Source of the DNA: B1SED10-225 sp964501415 | Lineage (GTDB): Bacteria > Bacillota_I > Bacilli_A > Izemoplasmatales > Izemoplasmataceae | DNA length: 64,000 nt | NCBI GenBank assembly: GCA_964501415.1 | Contig: CAZCSL010000004.1 | Span: forward strand, 27,965 to 91,964 | Direction of reading: 5' to 3' | In this document: positions 24,271 through 33,522 of the stretch, piece after piece | Layout: every line of letters begins with the position of its first letter | How positions within the stretch are numbered: the stretch's first letter is position 1 | Translations under genes and position numbers: made by a program | The notes under the pieces: model-generated | What the model was told of the DNA's origin: nothing | The model's database searches: none | The model's input: only the letters and a program-made list of their open reading frames with translations

Positions 24271-27200
24271 ATGCCGCTAAAAAAAGATAAGTTATTAGAA
24301 GCATTGTCCGACAAAAGAGATGAGTTAAAAGCGCTTCATCAAACAGAAGAAGGCCGCACGCCGGTGATTTGCTCAGATGAAGCCTTAAAGGAAATGGCAA
24401 AGAGAAAACCTTTGAAAACCTCTGATTTCAAAGCTATTCAGGGTCTTGGTGATGTCTTTGTTGAACGCTATAGTGAAGCGTTTCTTGAAGTTATTTTTGC
24501 GCATAAAAACAGCGCCATTAAAACGGTCAATGTCTCTAAAAAATCACGTCGTTTGTTAAGTGATTATCAAGACAGACTGACCGATATATCAAGACGTAAT
24601 CGCAATTTATATACCTCTAAGTTATCCCAACGACATGCTTTAGACTTAACGCTTTATGAAGAGCAGGCTGCTTTGAAAAAAATGATGCTTTTTCAAGGCA
24701 GCAAACCGATCAAATTAACTGACTACAAAAGCAACGATTCAACAGCGCTGGCTTATCACAGACAATTAACTTTATTGTTTAGAGAAACGAACCGCGTGTC
24801 CAAAGAAACAGGCTCTTACCCGTTATATATCGCTTATCCTTTCGTAGAAGGCAGGCTGCCCAAGGTCGGCTTTGAAATCAAAGCGCCCCTTATGTTCTTC
24901 CCTGTGCGTGTTGAACGTAAAGCGTTTGATTTTTATTTGTCCTTTGACCATGAAAGAGATGTGGTAATAAACCGGGATTTATTATTGGCCAATCATAAAT
25001 TTAACGGTATTGAACCTCTTAAAGAAACGATCGATGCACAAGATTTAACGATTAAAAATATCGAAAAACTAATCTTGCCTTTTTTCAAAAAACATCATTT
25101 GGATATTACGAATAAAGGTAAATCCGCTTATGAATTTGAAAGCTATGAAAATACTGTAAAAAAAGACTTCAAACGCTATAAAAAGGGAGACTTAACGCTA
25201 AGAAACTATTTGGTCTTAGGGAATTACCGTATCTATTCATCCAAGATACAAGCCGATATCGCTACGATTATTGCAAACAAGAAATATAATCATCTTCTCG
25301 ATGATTTACTACAAAACCCTTATGCCCCGTATGATCATACTAAACTAACCCCCTTTAAGACTGAGGATGAAACCGAAGTTAATGAAAAACAGTTATCGTA
25401 TATCAATCCATTGAATTATGCTCAAGAAAAAGTCCTTAGCTTTATCGATAAGCATGATAAAGTTGTCATTTGGGGTCCACCCGGGACGGGAAAATCACAA
25501 ACGATAACCTCTTTGATTGCCAAGCAAATCAAAGACTCGCAAAACGTGTTGGTTGTCAGTGAAAAGAAAGTGGCTTTAGATGTCATTAAAAACAGGCTTG
25601 GATATGCTTCAAAATTCTCCTTGTTTATGGATGATGCGCACGATAAGAACACCTTTTATGCGCAACTAAAAAACTTCATCGACCCCTTGCCCCCAGTAAG
25701 ACACCATAATAATGATCGTTTGAGTGTCGATGAAACGATTGAAAAAAACTTAGTTAAGCTTGAAAAGATGCATGAGACGTTTTACAAACCCGGTTCGACA
25801 ACCATAAAGGTACATACGATTTATCATCGCTTTGTTCAAAATAAACAAAAAGATAAAGCCATTACGTTTAAAGCTGTTTACGAAGCGTTTCAAAAGACCT
25901 TCCCTAGTTTGGATCAAACGTTATTAAACAGCTTAGAAAAACGTTTCGATAATAAAAACAAACTGCGTGTCATCTTGCAATATTTAAAAGCATCTCAATC
26001 TTTTCCTATCGTTAAACGCTTGCAAACCAAATTGACGCGTAGTGAAAAACAAGATATCAAAGCGTTTAACGAGGCTTATGAAGCTTTTTTGAAAGATGAT
26101 GAAAAGCGCACTTTTTTAACGAGGCGAAAACGACGCAAAGACTTTATTACGCATCACGTGCCCAAATTGAAATGTTTGTTTAAACACAAACGCCAGGTTA
26201 AAAAATATCTTAAGCACCTGATTAAAGATGAATCGTTTTATGACATGGTACATACGAATATCAATGCTTTTGAAAGAGCGAGGCATCATCTTAACCATGT
26301 CGATCATCAAGCGCTTAAGTATCTAAACATGTTACTAAGTGCACCTTTTGACACCATGGAGAATATCCATTTAAAACATCATAAATTGTTTGATTATTTT
26401 TATACGGGTTATATTGAAGCATTCGAGGCTCTCAATCAAGATAAAGTATTTGATCTAAAACATTATCATGACTTAATTGAAACGATTAAAAACGCGATGG
26501 ATGAAAAGATGGCCATTACGCAAGAAGATGTTGCGATGGCGCTTTATCAAGATGCACTAAATTTTTCTAATTCGAAACGGATCATGGATATTAAACGGCA
26601 TTTAGAGGCTAAACGTAAATGGCGTGTCTCAAAGTTCATCGAAACCTATCAATTAGAACTGTTTTCTAATATAAAAGTTTGGTTGATGACTCCTGAAGTG
26701 GTATCTGAGATTATGCCGTTGAATTTTGCCATGTATGATATGGTGATTTTTGATGAGGCCTCTCAGATGTTTGTAGAAAAGGCCATTCCGACCATATACC
26801 GTGCCAAAAAAGTGGTTATTGCCGGTGATACAAAACAATTAAGACCTCAAGCTTTAGGCAAAGGCAGATTAGAAACCGATTATGAGGATTATGCAGAAGA
26901 CATATCACCCGATATCGCCCTCGATGCGCAAAGCTTATTAGATTTAGCTAAATACAAGTACAAAGAAACGATATTGAATTATCACTATCGTTCAACGTAT
27001 GAAGAGTTAATCGGCTTTTCCAATCACGCTTTTTACGAAGGTAAGCTCTTTGTCTCTCCCAATCATACCGTACCTAAAAAACCACCGATTGAATATGTGG
27101 TTTGTGAAAATGGGTTATGGGAAAATCGTCAAAATCATGAAGAAGCCAAGATGGTTATGACGTTGTTAAAACGTATCTTGCGCCAAAAAGAAAGCTCAGA

Positions 27201-28005
27201 AACCATTGGTATTATCACCTTCAACGTCCAACAGCGAAACTTAATAGAAGATAGCATCGACCAAGAACTGTTTAAAGGCTCGGTGCATGCTAAACGCCTC
27301 ATCAAGGAAATGGACCGCTTTGAGTCAACTCAAGACGATAGCTTATTTGTTAAAAACATTGAAAACGTGCAAGGCGATGAGCGCGATATCATTATCTTTT
27401 CAACCGCGTATGCAAAAAATGAAAAAGGTCAGTTTTTAAGACAATTTGGTTGGTTGAATAATGAAGGCGGTGAAAACCGTTTGAATGTTGCGGTTTCAAG
27501 AGCGAAGAAAAAGGTCTATGTGGTGACTTCGTTTTATCCCAATCAATTAAAAGTAGAGGATTTAAAAGCGCAAGGACCCAAACGACTTAAATCTTATTTA
27601 CAATACGCTTACCATATTTCTAACCGCGAGTTTAATCAAGCCCAAGCCCTCTTAGAACAACTCAGCAATACAGAGGTTACCTTAGGAGAAGAAAAACTTA
27701 GCGATTTACAAGCTTCCATTTTAAAACGTCTTGAAAAAGCGGATTTAAATGTAGAAACCAATGTAGGCATCGGGGGTTACCGACTAGATTTTGCGGTAGG
27801 TTTAAAGGGGGATTCACGCTATAAACTGGGCATTATCTGCGATATAAAGCATCACTTAGGGGGGTCACACGTGAGAAACATTTGCGTCCATCAAGAAAAA
27901 TACTTAAAGGCTAGAGGATGGCAAATATACCGTGTTTTAGCCCCTTCATGGTATAAAGATCCCAATAAAATCATGCGTGATATCAGGCAGCACTTAAAAA
28001 ATTAA
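24271..28005 (+). CDS. Giant HRDC-DUF4011-superfamily 1 helicase-nuclease protein
   Basis: 1244 residues. Domain order: HRDC-like (~5-78; VICSDEALKEMAKRKP, IQGLGDVFVERY), DUF4011 (~90-380, starting LSDYQDRLTDISRRNRNLY), helicase core with Walker A GPPGTGKS (~402-409), a ~400-residue helical insert, DEASQ (~824), GDTKQLRP, NVQGDERDIIIF (~1032) and RLNVAVSRAKKK (~1070). A C-terminal PD-(D/E)XK/Vsr-like domain follows (LDFAV ~1172, CDIK ~1190). This is an Upf1-like helicase fused to an endonuclease; DUF4011-helicase-Vsr proteins have been reported as single-gene anti-phage systems. All motifs look intact. AAAGGAG precedes the ATG; monocistronic. Confidence 0.85.
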   Translation: MPLKKDKLLEALSDKRDELKALHQTEEGRTPVICSDEALKEMAKRKPLKTSDFKAIQGLGDVFVERYSEAFLEVIFAHKNSAIKTVNVSKKSRRLLSDYQDRLTDISRRNRNLYTSKLSQRHALDLTLYEEQAALKKMMLFQGSKPIKLTDYKSNDSTALAYHRQLTLLFRETNRVSKETGSYPLYIAYPFVEGRLPKVGFEIKAPLMFFPVRVERKAFDFYLSFDHERDVVINRDLLLANHKFNGIEPLKETIDAQDLTIKNIEKLILPFFKKHHLDITNKGKSAYEFESYENTVKKDFKRYKKGDLTLRNYLVLGNYRIYSSKIQADIATIIANKKYNHLLDDLLQNPYAPYDHTKLTPFKTEDETEVNEKQLSYINPLNYAQEKVLSFIDKHDKVVIWGPPGTGKSQTITSLIAKQIKDSQNVLVVSEKKVALDVIKNRLGYASKFSLFMDDAHDKNTFYAQLKNFIDPLPPVRHHNNDRLSVDETIEKNLVKLEKMHETFYKPGSTTIKVHTIYHRFVQNKQKDKAITFKAVYEAFQKTFPSLDQTLLNSLEKRFDNKNKLRVILQYLKASQSFPIVKRLQTKLTRSEKQDIKAFNEAYEAFLKDDEKRTFLTRRKRRKDFITHHVPKLKCLFKHKRQVKKYLKHLIKDESFYDMVHTNINAFERARHHLNHVDHQALKYLNMLLSAPFDTMENIHLKHHKLFDYFYTGYIEAFEALNQDKVFDLKHYHDLIETIKNAMDEKMAITQEDVAMALYQDALNFSNSKRIMDIKRHLEAKRKWRVSKFIETYQLELFSNIKVWLMTPEVVSEIMPLNFAMYDMVIFDEASQMFVEKAIPTIYRAKKVVIAGDTKQLRPQALGKGRLETDYEDYAEDISPDIALDAQSLLDLAKYKYKETILNYHYRSTYEELIGFSNHAFYEGKLFVSPNHTVPKKPPIEYVVCENGLWENRQNHEEAKMVMTLLKRILRQKESSETIGIITFNVQQRNLIEDSIDQELFKGSVHAKRLIKEMDRFESTQDDSLFVKNIENVQGDERDIIIFSTAYAKNEKGQFLRQFGWLNNEGGENRLNVAVSRAKKKVYVVTSFYPNQLKVEDLKAQGPKRLKSYLQYAYHISNREFNQAQALLEQLSNTEVTLGEEKLSDLQASILKRLEKADLNVETNVGIGGYRLDFAVGLKGDSRYKLGIICDIKHHLGGSHVRNICVHQEKYLKARGWQIYRVLAPSWYKDPNKIMRDIRQHLKN

Positions 28006-28030
28006 AAAGGCTTTTTAGCCTTTTTATTTT
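28004..28030 (+). terminator. Terminator after the helicase gene
   Basis: AAAAAGGC, loop TTTTTA, GCCTTTTT, then ATTTT. Confidence 0.85.
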
Positions 28031-28045
28031 GTCTTTAAAAGGTGA

Positions 28046-28087
28046 TGACAATTGTCACTACTCAGAAATATACCCGTTAGGTATAAT
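28046..28087 (+). promoter_or_regulatory. Promoter region of the ABC-two-component operon with two dyads
   Basis: A perfect TATAAT lies at 28082-28087 but the -35 position (TACTCA) is poor, as in activator-dependent promoters. Upstream stands the 12-bp palindrome TGACAATTGTCA (28046-28057), and ATACC-CGTTA-GGTAT (28070-28084) overlaps the -10. One of these is a candidate site for the operon's own response regulator. Confidence 0.6.
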
Positions 28088-28105
28088 GTGGTTGAGGTGA
28101 TAGAC

Positions 28106-29050
28106 ATGATTGTAAAATGTAGCGAAGTTATTAAAAGATATAACGGTGAGCGTTTGGCTTTAGATCATTTTAATTTTGAGGTCAAAAAGGGTGAAGTGAT
28201 CGGGCTCTTAGGCCCAAATGGGGCAGGTAAAACAACGGCGATTAAGAGCTTGATTGGCCTTTTGGATATCGATGAAGGCACCATTGAGGTCTTTAATCAA
28301 AAACAAAATGGCAAAAATAAGGATAATCGCAAGCGTATCGGATTTGTAACCCAGGAAGTTACCATCTATGATGATATGAGCGCGTATGAAAACTTATTGT
28401 TTTTTGGTAAACTTTATGGCTTGCGTGGGAACCTTTTAAAGGACCGAATTCAAGCCGTCGCAAAGCTTATTGGACTTGAAAACCGTTTGAAAGAGACGCC
28501 CAAAAAGTTTTCTGGGGGTATGAAAAGACGTCTTAATATAGGCTGTGCATTATTGCATGAGCCTGAACTTTTGATTATGGATGAACCCACAGTTGGTATT
28601 GATCCCCAAAGTAGAAACTATATTTTGGATTTTGTTAAAGAACTTGCCAAACAATCCAACACGGCCATCATCTATACGTCTCATTATATTGAAGAAGTTG
28701 AAGCCATTGCCGATCGCATTTATATTATCGATCAAGGCCATGTGATTGCCAAAGGCACGCTAAAAGAATTGATTGCCAAAATCAAAGGCGATAACCATAC
28801 GGTGATTCACGTTGAAAAACCGAGTGAAGATTGCTTAGAAAAAATCAAAGCCTTATCGGATGTTAAAGAGGCTACTTTAAACGAAAAAACCTATCATATC
28901 GTCACGTTGCCAGGGGTTAACGTACTCAACACATTACTACAAATCTTAGCGCCTACCAATATCAATAACGTCGATAATAAACGTCTAAACTTAGAAGATG
29001 TCTTTTTGATGTTGACGGGGAAAAGCTTGCGCGATGGCGAGGTGAGTTAA
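28106..29050 (+). CDS. ABC transporter ATP-binding protein (ABC-2 export type)
   Basis: 314 residues. Walker A GPNGAGKTT (~38), signature FSGGMKRRLNIG (~138), Walker B LLIMDEP (~158) and the switch His in YTSHYIEE are intact. The C-terminal ~90-residue extension is typical of the CcmA/DrrA-type exporters of drugs or lipids. ATG 28106 has GAGGTGAT upstream; the earlier start would run through the promoter. It leads a five-gene operon with two permeases, a histidine kinase and a response regulator, all abutting or overlapping. Confidence 0.93.
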   Translation: MIVKCSEVIKRYNGERLALDHFNFEVKKGEVIGLLGPNGAGKTTAIKSLIGLLDIDEGTIEVFNQKQNGKNKDNRKRIGFVTQEVTIYDDMSAYENLLFFGKLYGLRGNLLKDRIQAVAKLIGLENRLKETPKKFSGGMKRRLNIGCALLHEPELLIMDEPTVGIDPQSRNYILDFVKELAKQSNTAIIYTSHYIEEVEAIADRIYIIDQGHVIAKGTLKELIAKIKGDNHTVIHVEKPSEDCLEKIKALSDVKEATLNEKTYHIVTLPGVNVLNTLLQILAPTNINNVDNKRLNLEDVFLMLTGKSLRDGEVS

Positions 29051-29764
29051 ATGGTTAGATTTTACTTTTTGCGGCTTTTGAAGGATTACTTGGGACACGC
29101 TATTTTACTAGGGTTACCTGTTTTCTTAATTGCGGTTTTGACCTATATCAATGACCCCACTCAAGCCCAATGGCCTGAGATATCTAGATTTGTATCCATT
29201 GGATTTATTTTGATGTTTCAAATCTTTGGCGGTGCATACACGTTTGAAGGATTGCAAGAAGATTTTTTGACGGCTAAAAAAGACCGGTTGAATGCCACAC
29301 CGGTAGCCCCGATTAAAATTGTCTTAACGCAAATTGTCTTTAGCACCGTCATTACCTACTTACAAACGTTGATTATACTCGTATTTACTATCGTGTTTTT
29401 CGGCGCTGAGTTTTCTAATATCCCTTTGCTGTTGCTTTTGTTTTTGTTATCGGCTTTTGCAGCGCAGCTACTGGGTGGGGTTTTACTCTTTTTATTAAAA
29501 AGCGGCAATAAAGCCCAAGTCACCATTACGCTTTATGCGATTTTTGCCCCCGTTTTAGCTGGCTTTAACTTTCAATTGCCACAAAACCGCATCACCCCTT
29601 ATTTAGAACGCTACTCAACGCCTTTGGCATTGACTAGGACGGGTATTCACGGTCTTTTGGATCAAAACTATACGGATGTGGTTATTGGTTTTTCATCGAT
29701 GATGGGTTTCATTGTCATTTTGATGGTGTTATTAAACAAATTCAGTAAAGAAGTGATTGTATGA
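29051..29764 (+). CDS. ABC-2 type permease subunit 1
   Basis: 237 residues with six predicted membrane helices; the typical ABC-2 permease pattern with a long loop containing LTAKKDRLNATPVAP, the coupling region, after the second helix. The ATG follows the stop of the ATPase gene directly (TAAATG). It overlaps the second permease by ATGA. Together they likely form a heterodimeric exporter; the cargo is unknown. Confidence 0.85.
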   Translation: MVRFYFLRLLKDYLGHAILLGLPVFLIAVLTYINDPTQAQWPEISRFVSIGFILMFQIFGGAYTFEGLQEDFLTAKKDRLNATPVAPIKIVLTQIVFSTVITYLQTLIILVFTIVFFGAEFSNIPLLLLLFLLSAFAAQLLGGVLLFLLKSGNKAQVTITLYAIFAPVLAGFNFQLPQNRITPYLERYSTPLALTRTGIHGLLDQNYTDVVIGFSSMMGFIVILMVLLNKFSKEVIV

Positions 29765-30447
29765 TGATCTTTTTTGAACACGCTTTTAAAAGAACCCTGA
29801 AACAAAAGTGGTTATTGCTGGGTTTAACGGTATTTCCTTTGGGATTGGCCTTAGCACCACAACCCGCTACAGAAGTAGTACCGATCGGGTTTTCGATGTA
29901 TGGGTTATTGATCATTTTCAGTGCGTTTTTGATGACCAAACAAATTTTAGAAGACCGCATGCAAAAAACGATCGTTCGTATTGCTGCTGCACCGGTTGAT
30001 CATAAGACGTATCTTTTGGGTCATTTGGGCGCTTATTTAACGATTCTAATGGTGCAAAATGTGGTGTTTGTAATTATGACGGTTATTTTATGGCGGGATA
30101 TTACCATTTCTTATGGACTGTTGTTAATCATCTATATCTTATTTACAGCCTTATCGATAACCTTCACGCTTTTTTGGCACATGTTGTTTAAATCGTATGC
30201 AACCAGTGTAGCGGTATTCAGTGTCATCATCAATATTTTGGCGATGCTGGGAGGGCTAATCATTCCCTTGAAGTTCATGCCTTCTGCGATTACCGATTTA
30301 ACGATTGTCTTACCAACCTATTGGCTTGCTTATGGTTTACAAGCTTTGTTTGACCAAGCTTATGGGACCTACTTTCTTTCCTTGTCCATCATCATCGCTT
30401 TTGCTATAATATTCTTAGTCATAGGTTCTAAGAGGAGACTGGAATGA
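29761..30447 (+). CDS. ABC-2 type permease subunit 2
   Basis: 228 residues, six predicted membrane helices, with the paired coupling segment MQKTIVRIAAAPVDHKTYL. The LPTYWLAYGLQALFDQAYG motif before the last helix is common in ABC-2 drug-export permeases. It overlaps both the first permease and the kinase gene by ATGA, so the exporter and its sensor are translationally coupled. Confidence 0.85.
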   Translation: MMIFFEHAFKRTLKQKWLLLGLTVFPLGLALAPQPATEVVPIGFSMYGLLIIFSAFLMTKQILEDRMQKTIVRIAAAPVDHKTYLLGHLGAYLTILMVQNVVFVIMTVILWRDITISYGLLLIIYILFTALSITFTLFWHMLFKSYATSVAVFSVIINILAMLGGLIIPLKFMPSAITDLTIVLPTYWLAYGLQALFDQAYGTYFLSLSIIIAFAIIFLVIGSKRRLE

Positions 30448-31538
30448 ATGAGAAAAATCTCCATTTAAAACTGCATTATTGGGATATCATTGCGCTATTC
30501 TTTATTTATCTTTTTACGCTTATTTTAATAGAACCGCATAACCCTGCGGTTTTTTTACTAGTATTACTTTTGTTAAACATACATGCTTTACGTTTACGTT
30601 TAAAGTGGTTGAATCATTATCTCTATATAGACATGGCGTTTATTTTGGTGGTATCCTTTTTTCATCACCCCGCATTTTTACTGGTGGCGCCAAGTTTGTA
30701 TTTTATGGCACGCTTTTCTAATAAATATCTTGTTTTGATTGCTTTGCCGGGAATCCTTATTTTTGAGATAGATTATGTCATTGGTGCGCTTTTGTTATTG
30801 TTTGCCTTTGCCTCAGGGTTTTGGATTGGGCTTTGGCAACGGGAAAAAAATGAACTGTTAAAGCGCATTAATGATCATCGCCGAAAGCTATATGAAGCTC
30901 AACAACATCAAACTAGATTGCTTGAGAGTCAAAGTGAAACCGCTAGATTAGCCACGTTAAGTGAAAGAGACCGCATCGCACAAAAACTGCATGATGATTT
31001 AGGACATGAATTAACCGCGGGACTTTTAAGTTTAAAGGCCCATCAAAGTCTTTTAAAACAAGGTAAAAGCGATAAAAAGATGTTTGATGAAGCCTTAAAG
31101 CGGTTTGACCTTGCAGCCCAGCAATTAAAAAACACCGTCCACAATACCAAACCGTTAGCGGCATACGGCCTTGAGGTTTTTGAATCACAGTTAGAACCGA
31201 TAGCTTCTATACTGTCTTATAGAAAAATTGGCGATATAAATATCATTCCCGCCTTTTTGTGGCAAATTTTGCATATGACGCTTAAAGAAGCGATTACCAA
31301 TATTTTAAAACACACCGAGGCAACCGAGGTTGTTGTAACCCTTGAGGTTACACAACAAATTGTTAAGCTTGAGGTTTCTAATGATGGCCTTGCATCTAAA
31401 AAGTCTTATCAAGTAGGGTCAGGTTTAACGTTTATGCGTCAGCGTATCGAGCATCTAGATGGCTCTTTATCGGTACAAACGGGCAACCATTTTAAGATTA
31501 TCGCGGTTTTACCACTGAAAAAAGAGGTGATTGCATGA
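30444..31538 (+). CDS. Sensor histidine kinase (HisKA_3, DesK/LiaS-NarL type)
   Basis: 364 residues. About four or five N-terminal membrane helices (to ~130) with almost no extracellular loop, then a coiled linker and the H-box ERDRIAQKLHDDLGHEL with phospho-acceptor His183. The HATPase domain has the N-box EAITNILKHTEA (~280) and the G-box VGSGLTFMRQRIEHL (~325). Such intramembrane-sensing kinases often sense envelope stress or their own ABC exporter. Overlaps the permease and regulator genes by 4 bases. Confidence 0.92.
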   Translation: MNEKNLHLKLHYWDIIALFFIYLFTLILIEPHNPAVFLLVLLLLNIHALRLRLKWLNHYLYIDMAFILVVSFFHHPAFLLVAPSLYFMARFSNKYLVLIALPGILIFEIDYVIGALLLLFAFASGFWIGLWQREKNELLKRINDHRRKLYEAQQHQTRLLESQSETARLATLSERDRIAQKLHDDLGHELTAGLLSLKAHQSLLKQGKSDKKMFDEALKRFDLAAQQLKNTVHNTKPLAAYGLEVFESQLEPIASILSYRKIGDINIIPAFLWQILHMTLKEAITNILKHTEATEVVVTLEVTQQIVKLEVSNDGLASKKSYQVGSGLTFMRQRIEHLDGSLSVQTGNHFKIIAVLPLKKEVIA

Positions 31539-32152
31539 ATATTATGTTGGTTGATGATGATCAAAGCATATTAAATAGTATGGAAATCTTACTTGGTAGC
31601 GATAAAGAAATACAAATTATCGCCAAAGCCTTAAATGGACAAGAAGCGATTAAAGCCATTAAAAAAAACCACCCGGATATTATCTTGATGGATATTAGGA
31701 TGCCGGTGATGAACGGTATTGAAGCTGTAGCTCAAATTAAGAAGGATTGGCCCTACATTAAAATCATAATGTTAACAACTTTCAAAGACTTTTCTAATAT
31801 TCATCAAGCCTTGCATGCAGGAGCGGATGGGTATTTGTTAAAGACCGATGATTTGGAAAAACAAATCAAGACCATTAAAGCGGTTTATGAAGGCCATGCA
31901 ATTATTAGTGAAGAAGCGCTTAAAACGTTGACGGGCAAACAGCAAGACGAAAGCTTAAGCCCACGAGAAAACGACGTTGTAGAATTGATTGCCTATGGAT
32001 ATTCCAACAAAGAAATCGCTAAGAGACTTTTTATCGGTGAAGGGACGGTACGCAACGTCATTAGCGTTATTTTAGATAAGCTTTATTTACGCGACCGTAC
32101 GCAAATCGCGATTTATTATTGGCAAACGAAGAGCGATTCTAAATCACCATAA
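31535..32152 (+). CDS. NarL/LuxR-family response regulator
   Basis: 205 residues. The receiver domain has acidic pocket DDDQ (7-10), phospho-acceptor Asp53 in LMDIRMP, Thr near 82 and Lys102 (LLKTDD). The LuxR-type helix-turn-helix spans ~138-200 (LSPRENDVVELIAYGYSNKEIAKRL). It ends the operon and likely activates it; candidate sites are the dyads at 28046-28084. No clear intrinsic terminator follows before the next promoter at 32180. Confidence 0.93.
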   Translation: MNIMLVDDDQSILNSMEILLGSDKEIQIIAKALNGQEAIKAIKKNHPDIILMDIRMPVMNGIEAVAQIKKDWPYIKIIMLTTFKDFSNIHQALHAGADGYLLKTDDLEKQIKTIKAVYEGHAIISEEALKTLTGKQQDESLSPRENDVVELIAYGYSNKEIAKRLFIGEGTVRNVISVILDKLYLRDRTQIAIYYWQTKSDSKSP

Positions 32153-32168
32153 TTTTTTATAAAAATAT

Positions 32169-32208
32169 GTAAACTATACTTGACAATATGTAAAGTATAG
32201 TTTACAAT
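32169..32208 (+). promoter_or_regulatory. Promoter covered by a repeated operator
   Basis: TTGACA (32180-32185), 17 bases, TACAAT (32203-32208). GTAAACTATAC (32169-32179) is the perfect inverse of GTATAGTTTAC (32195-32205), and a third related copy GTAAAGTATAG lies at 32190-32200, so -35 and spacer are boxed in. The HTH regulator encoded as the second gene is the obvious candidate binder. Confidence 0.8.
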
Positions 32209-32237
32209 AGGGTTATCAAAAGAAAAAGAGGTGTAGG

Positions 32238-32699
32238 ATGAAAAAATTTGTTGTTGCAATTGTTTTTAAAGTTTTATTGATGGTTCAGCTATTTTTGTTG
32301 GTATCCTTAATCGAAGTGGATGTTGACGCTGCATCAGGGACGTTTGAAGTATCATTTCCCTATTTGATTCCAATGGTTTTGGGAATCGTTTTGACGCTTG
32401 TAGTGAATCATTTTATTTACCGTAAACTAGACGTCGCAAGACCGCAAGATATGCCATTGATTATGGTATCAAATGACGAGCGTGAACAAAGTATCATCAA
32501 CCGATTTGCCATTTATGGGTTTATCTACTTTACCCCGATTATCATTTTAATAGGGGCTCTAACGTTACCCGTTTTGATGTTGTTTATCGATCAAGTAAGC
32601 ATGATTATAAGGCTGTTTGGCTATTTCGTCATCTTAGCTTTGGGTTTGCCCTTTATCATTCATGCGCTTTGCGTTATTTTCTCGATAAGGCGTGTATAG
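32238..32699 (+). CDS. Four-helix membrane protein of the YoaS/DUF2975-like type
   Basis: 153 residues with four hydrophobic segments (~5-28, 42-62, 90-115, 122-148). It is followed by a small HTH gene in the pairing known from Bacillus yoaS-yozG (DUF2975 plus a Cro/CI regulator). Sequence similarity to DUF2975 is suggested by size and context rather than by a motif. AAAGAGGTG precedes the ATG. Function unknown. Confidence 0.65.
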   Translation: MKKFVVAIVFKVLLMVQLFLLVSLIEVDVDAASGTFEVSFPYLIPMVLGIVLTLVVNHFIYRKLDVARPQDMPLIMVSNDEREQSIINRFAIYGFIYFTPIIILIGALTLPVLMLFIDQVSMIIRLFGYFVILALGLPFIIHALCVIFSIRRV

Positions 32700-32700
32700 C

Positions 32701-32910
32701 ATGATTATTGAAAACAGGATTAAGACGTTAAGACAATTAAAGGGTATGACCCAAGCACAACTTGCGGATGCGTTGAAAGTATCTAGACAAACGGTGGTGG
32801 CCTTAGAAAAAGGCGGTTATGAACCTTCATTGAAACTGGCTTACTTAATCGCTCATCATTTTGAAGTTACGATTGAAGAAGTGTTTCAGTTTAAAGAGGG
32901 TTCTGCATAA
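32701..32910 (+). CDS. Small XRE-family transcriptional regulator (YozG-like)
   Basis: 69 residues that consist almost only of the helix-turn-helix domain (MIIENRIKTLRQLKGMTQAQ; SRQTVVALEKGGYEPS; IAHHFEVTIEEVFQF), the layout of YozG-type regulators. The start is either ATG 32701 or GTG 32692, the latter overlapping the upstream gene; ATG is preferred. It likely represses its own operon through the repeated operator at 32169-32205. Confidence 0.9.
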   Translation: MIIENRIKTLRQLKGMTQAQLADALKVSRQTVVALEKGGYEPSLKLAYLIAHHFEVTIEEVFQFKEGSA

Positions 32911-32944
32911 AAAAAATATGAGTTTTTTAAGCTCATATTTTTTG
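32909..32944. terminator. Bidirectional terminator
   Basis: AAAAAAATATGAG / CTCATATTTTTTG around a 9-base loop, between convergent genes. Confidence 0.9.
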
Positions 32945-32946
32945 TT

Positions 32947-33378
32947 TTAGTCGGTTATGGTAAAAGGAACAGTTTCTTCATGAGTGTCTTCGATGAATAA
33001 TCTCGCTTCGTAATCGCCGGGTTTAACGGTATCTAGTTCGGTTAATATCAACCAAAAATAAAACCGAGTGGCTGTGCTAGTAATGGTGCTTTGGGCCAAA
33101 GTGATTTCTGTGACTTCGTCGTACTCATCGGTCTCATAATAAATCCATTCTACAGAAATTTCAATACGCTCCAATACGTCGTTTAAACGTCCAGCAACGT
33201 ATATGGTCTCTTGTGAGATATCAAAGGTATCGACATCATCCAAGGGCAAAAACGTTTCTTCATCAATCTCAGAGGTCATCTGCAGATCATCAAAGTGTGG
33301 ATTAGTACACTGAAAAAGACTGATTAAAACCCCACTAAACATGAAGGTTATACTAATGATGCGAATGAGATGAGGCAT
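32947..33378 (-). CDS. Small exported protein or lipoprotein, unknown
   Basis: About 143 residues. A hydrophobic N-terminus ends LISLFQC, close to a lipobox but with Gln instead of a small residue before Cys. The mature part is acidic (EIDEETFLPLDDVDT) and beta-rich, ending in KPGDYEARLFIEDTHEE...FTITD, reminiscent of an Ig-like strand pattern. ATG 33378 has AAGGAG 8 bases upstream. Function unknown. Confidence 0.6.
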   Translation of the reverse strand: MPHLIRIISITFMFSGVLISLFQCTNPHFDDLQMTSEIDEETFLPLDDVDTFDISQETIYVAGRLNDVLERIEISVEWIYYETDEYDEVTEITLAQSTITSTATRFYFWLILTELDTVKPGDYEARLFIEDTHEETVPFTITD

Positions 33379-33522
33379 GATAATCACTCCTTATTGATTT
33401 AGCATACGATTATAGCTTAAATGACCGCGAGCAAAAATGCAATTAAAACATGAATTTATGGTTCAAAGATTGTCCATCGCAAAAAGCCATGGTATAATAA
33501 ACGCGTTTTGAGGTGTGACATC

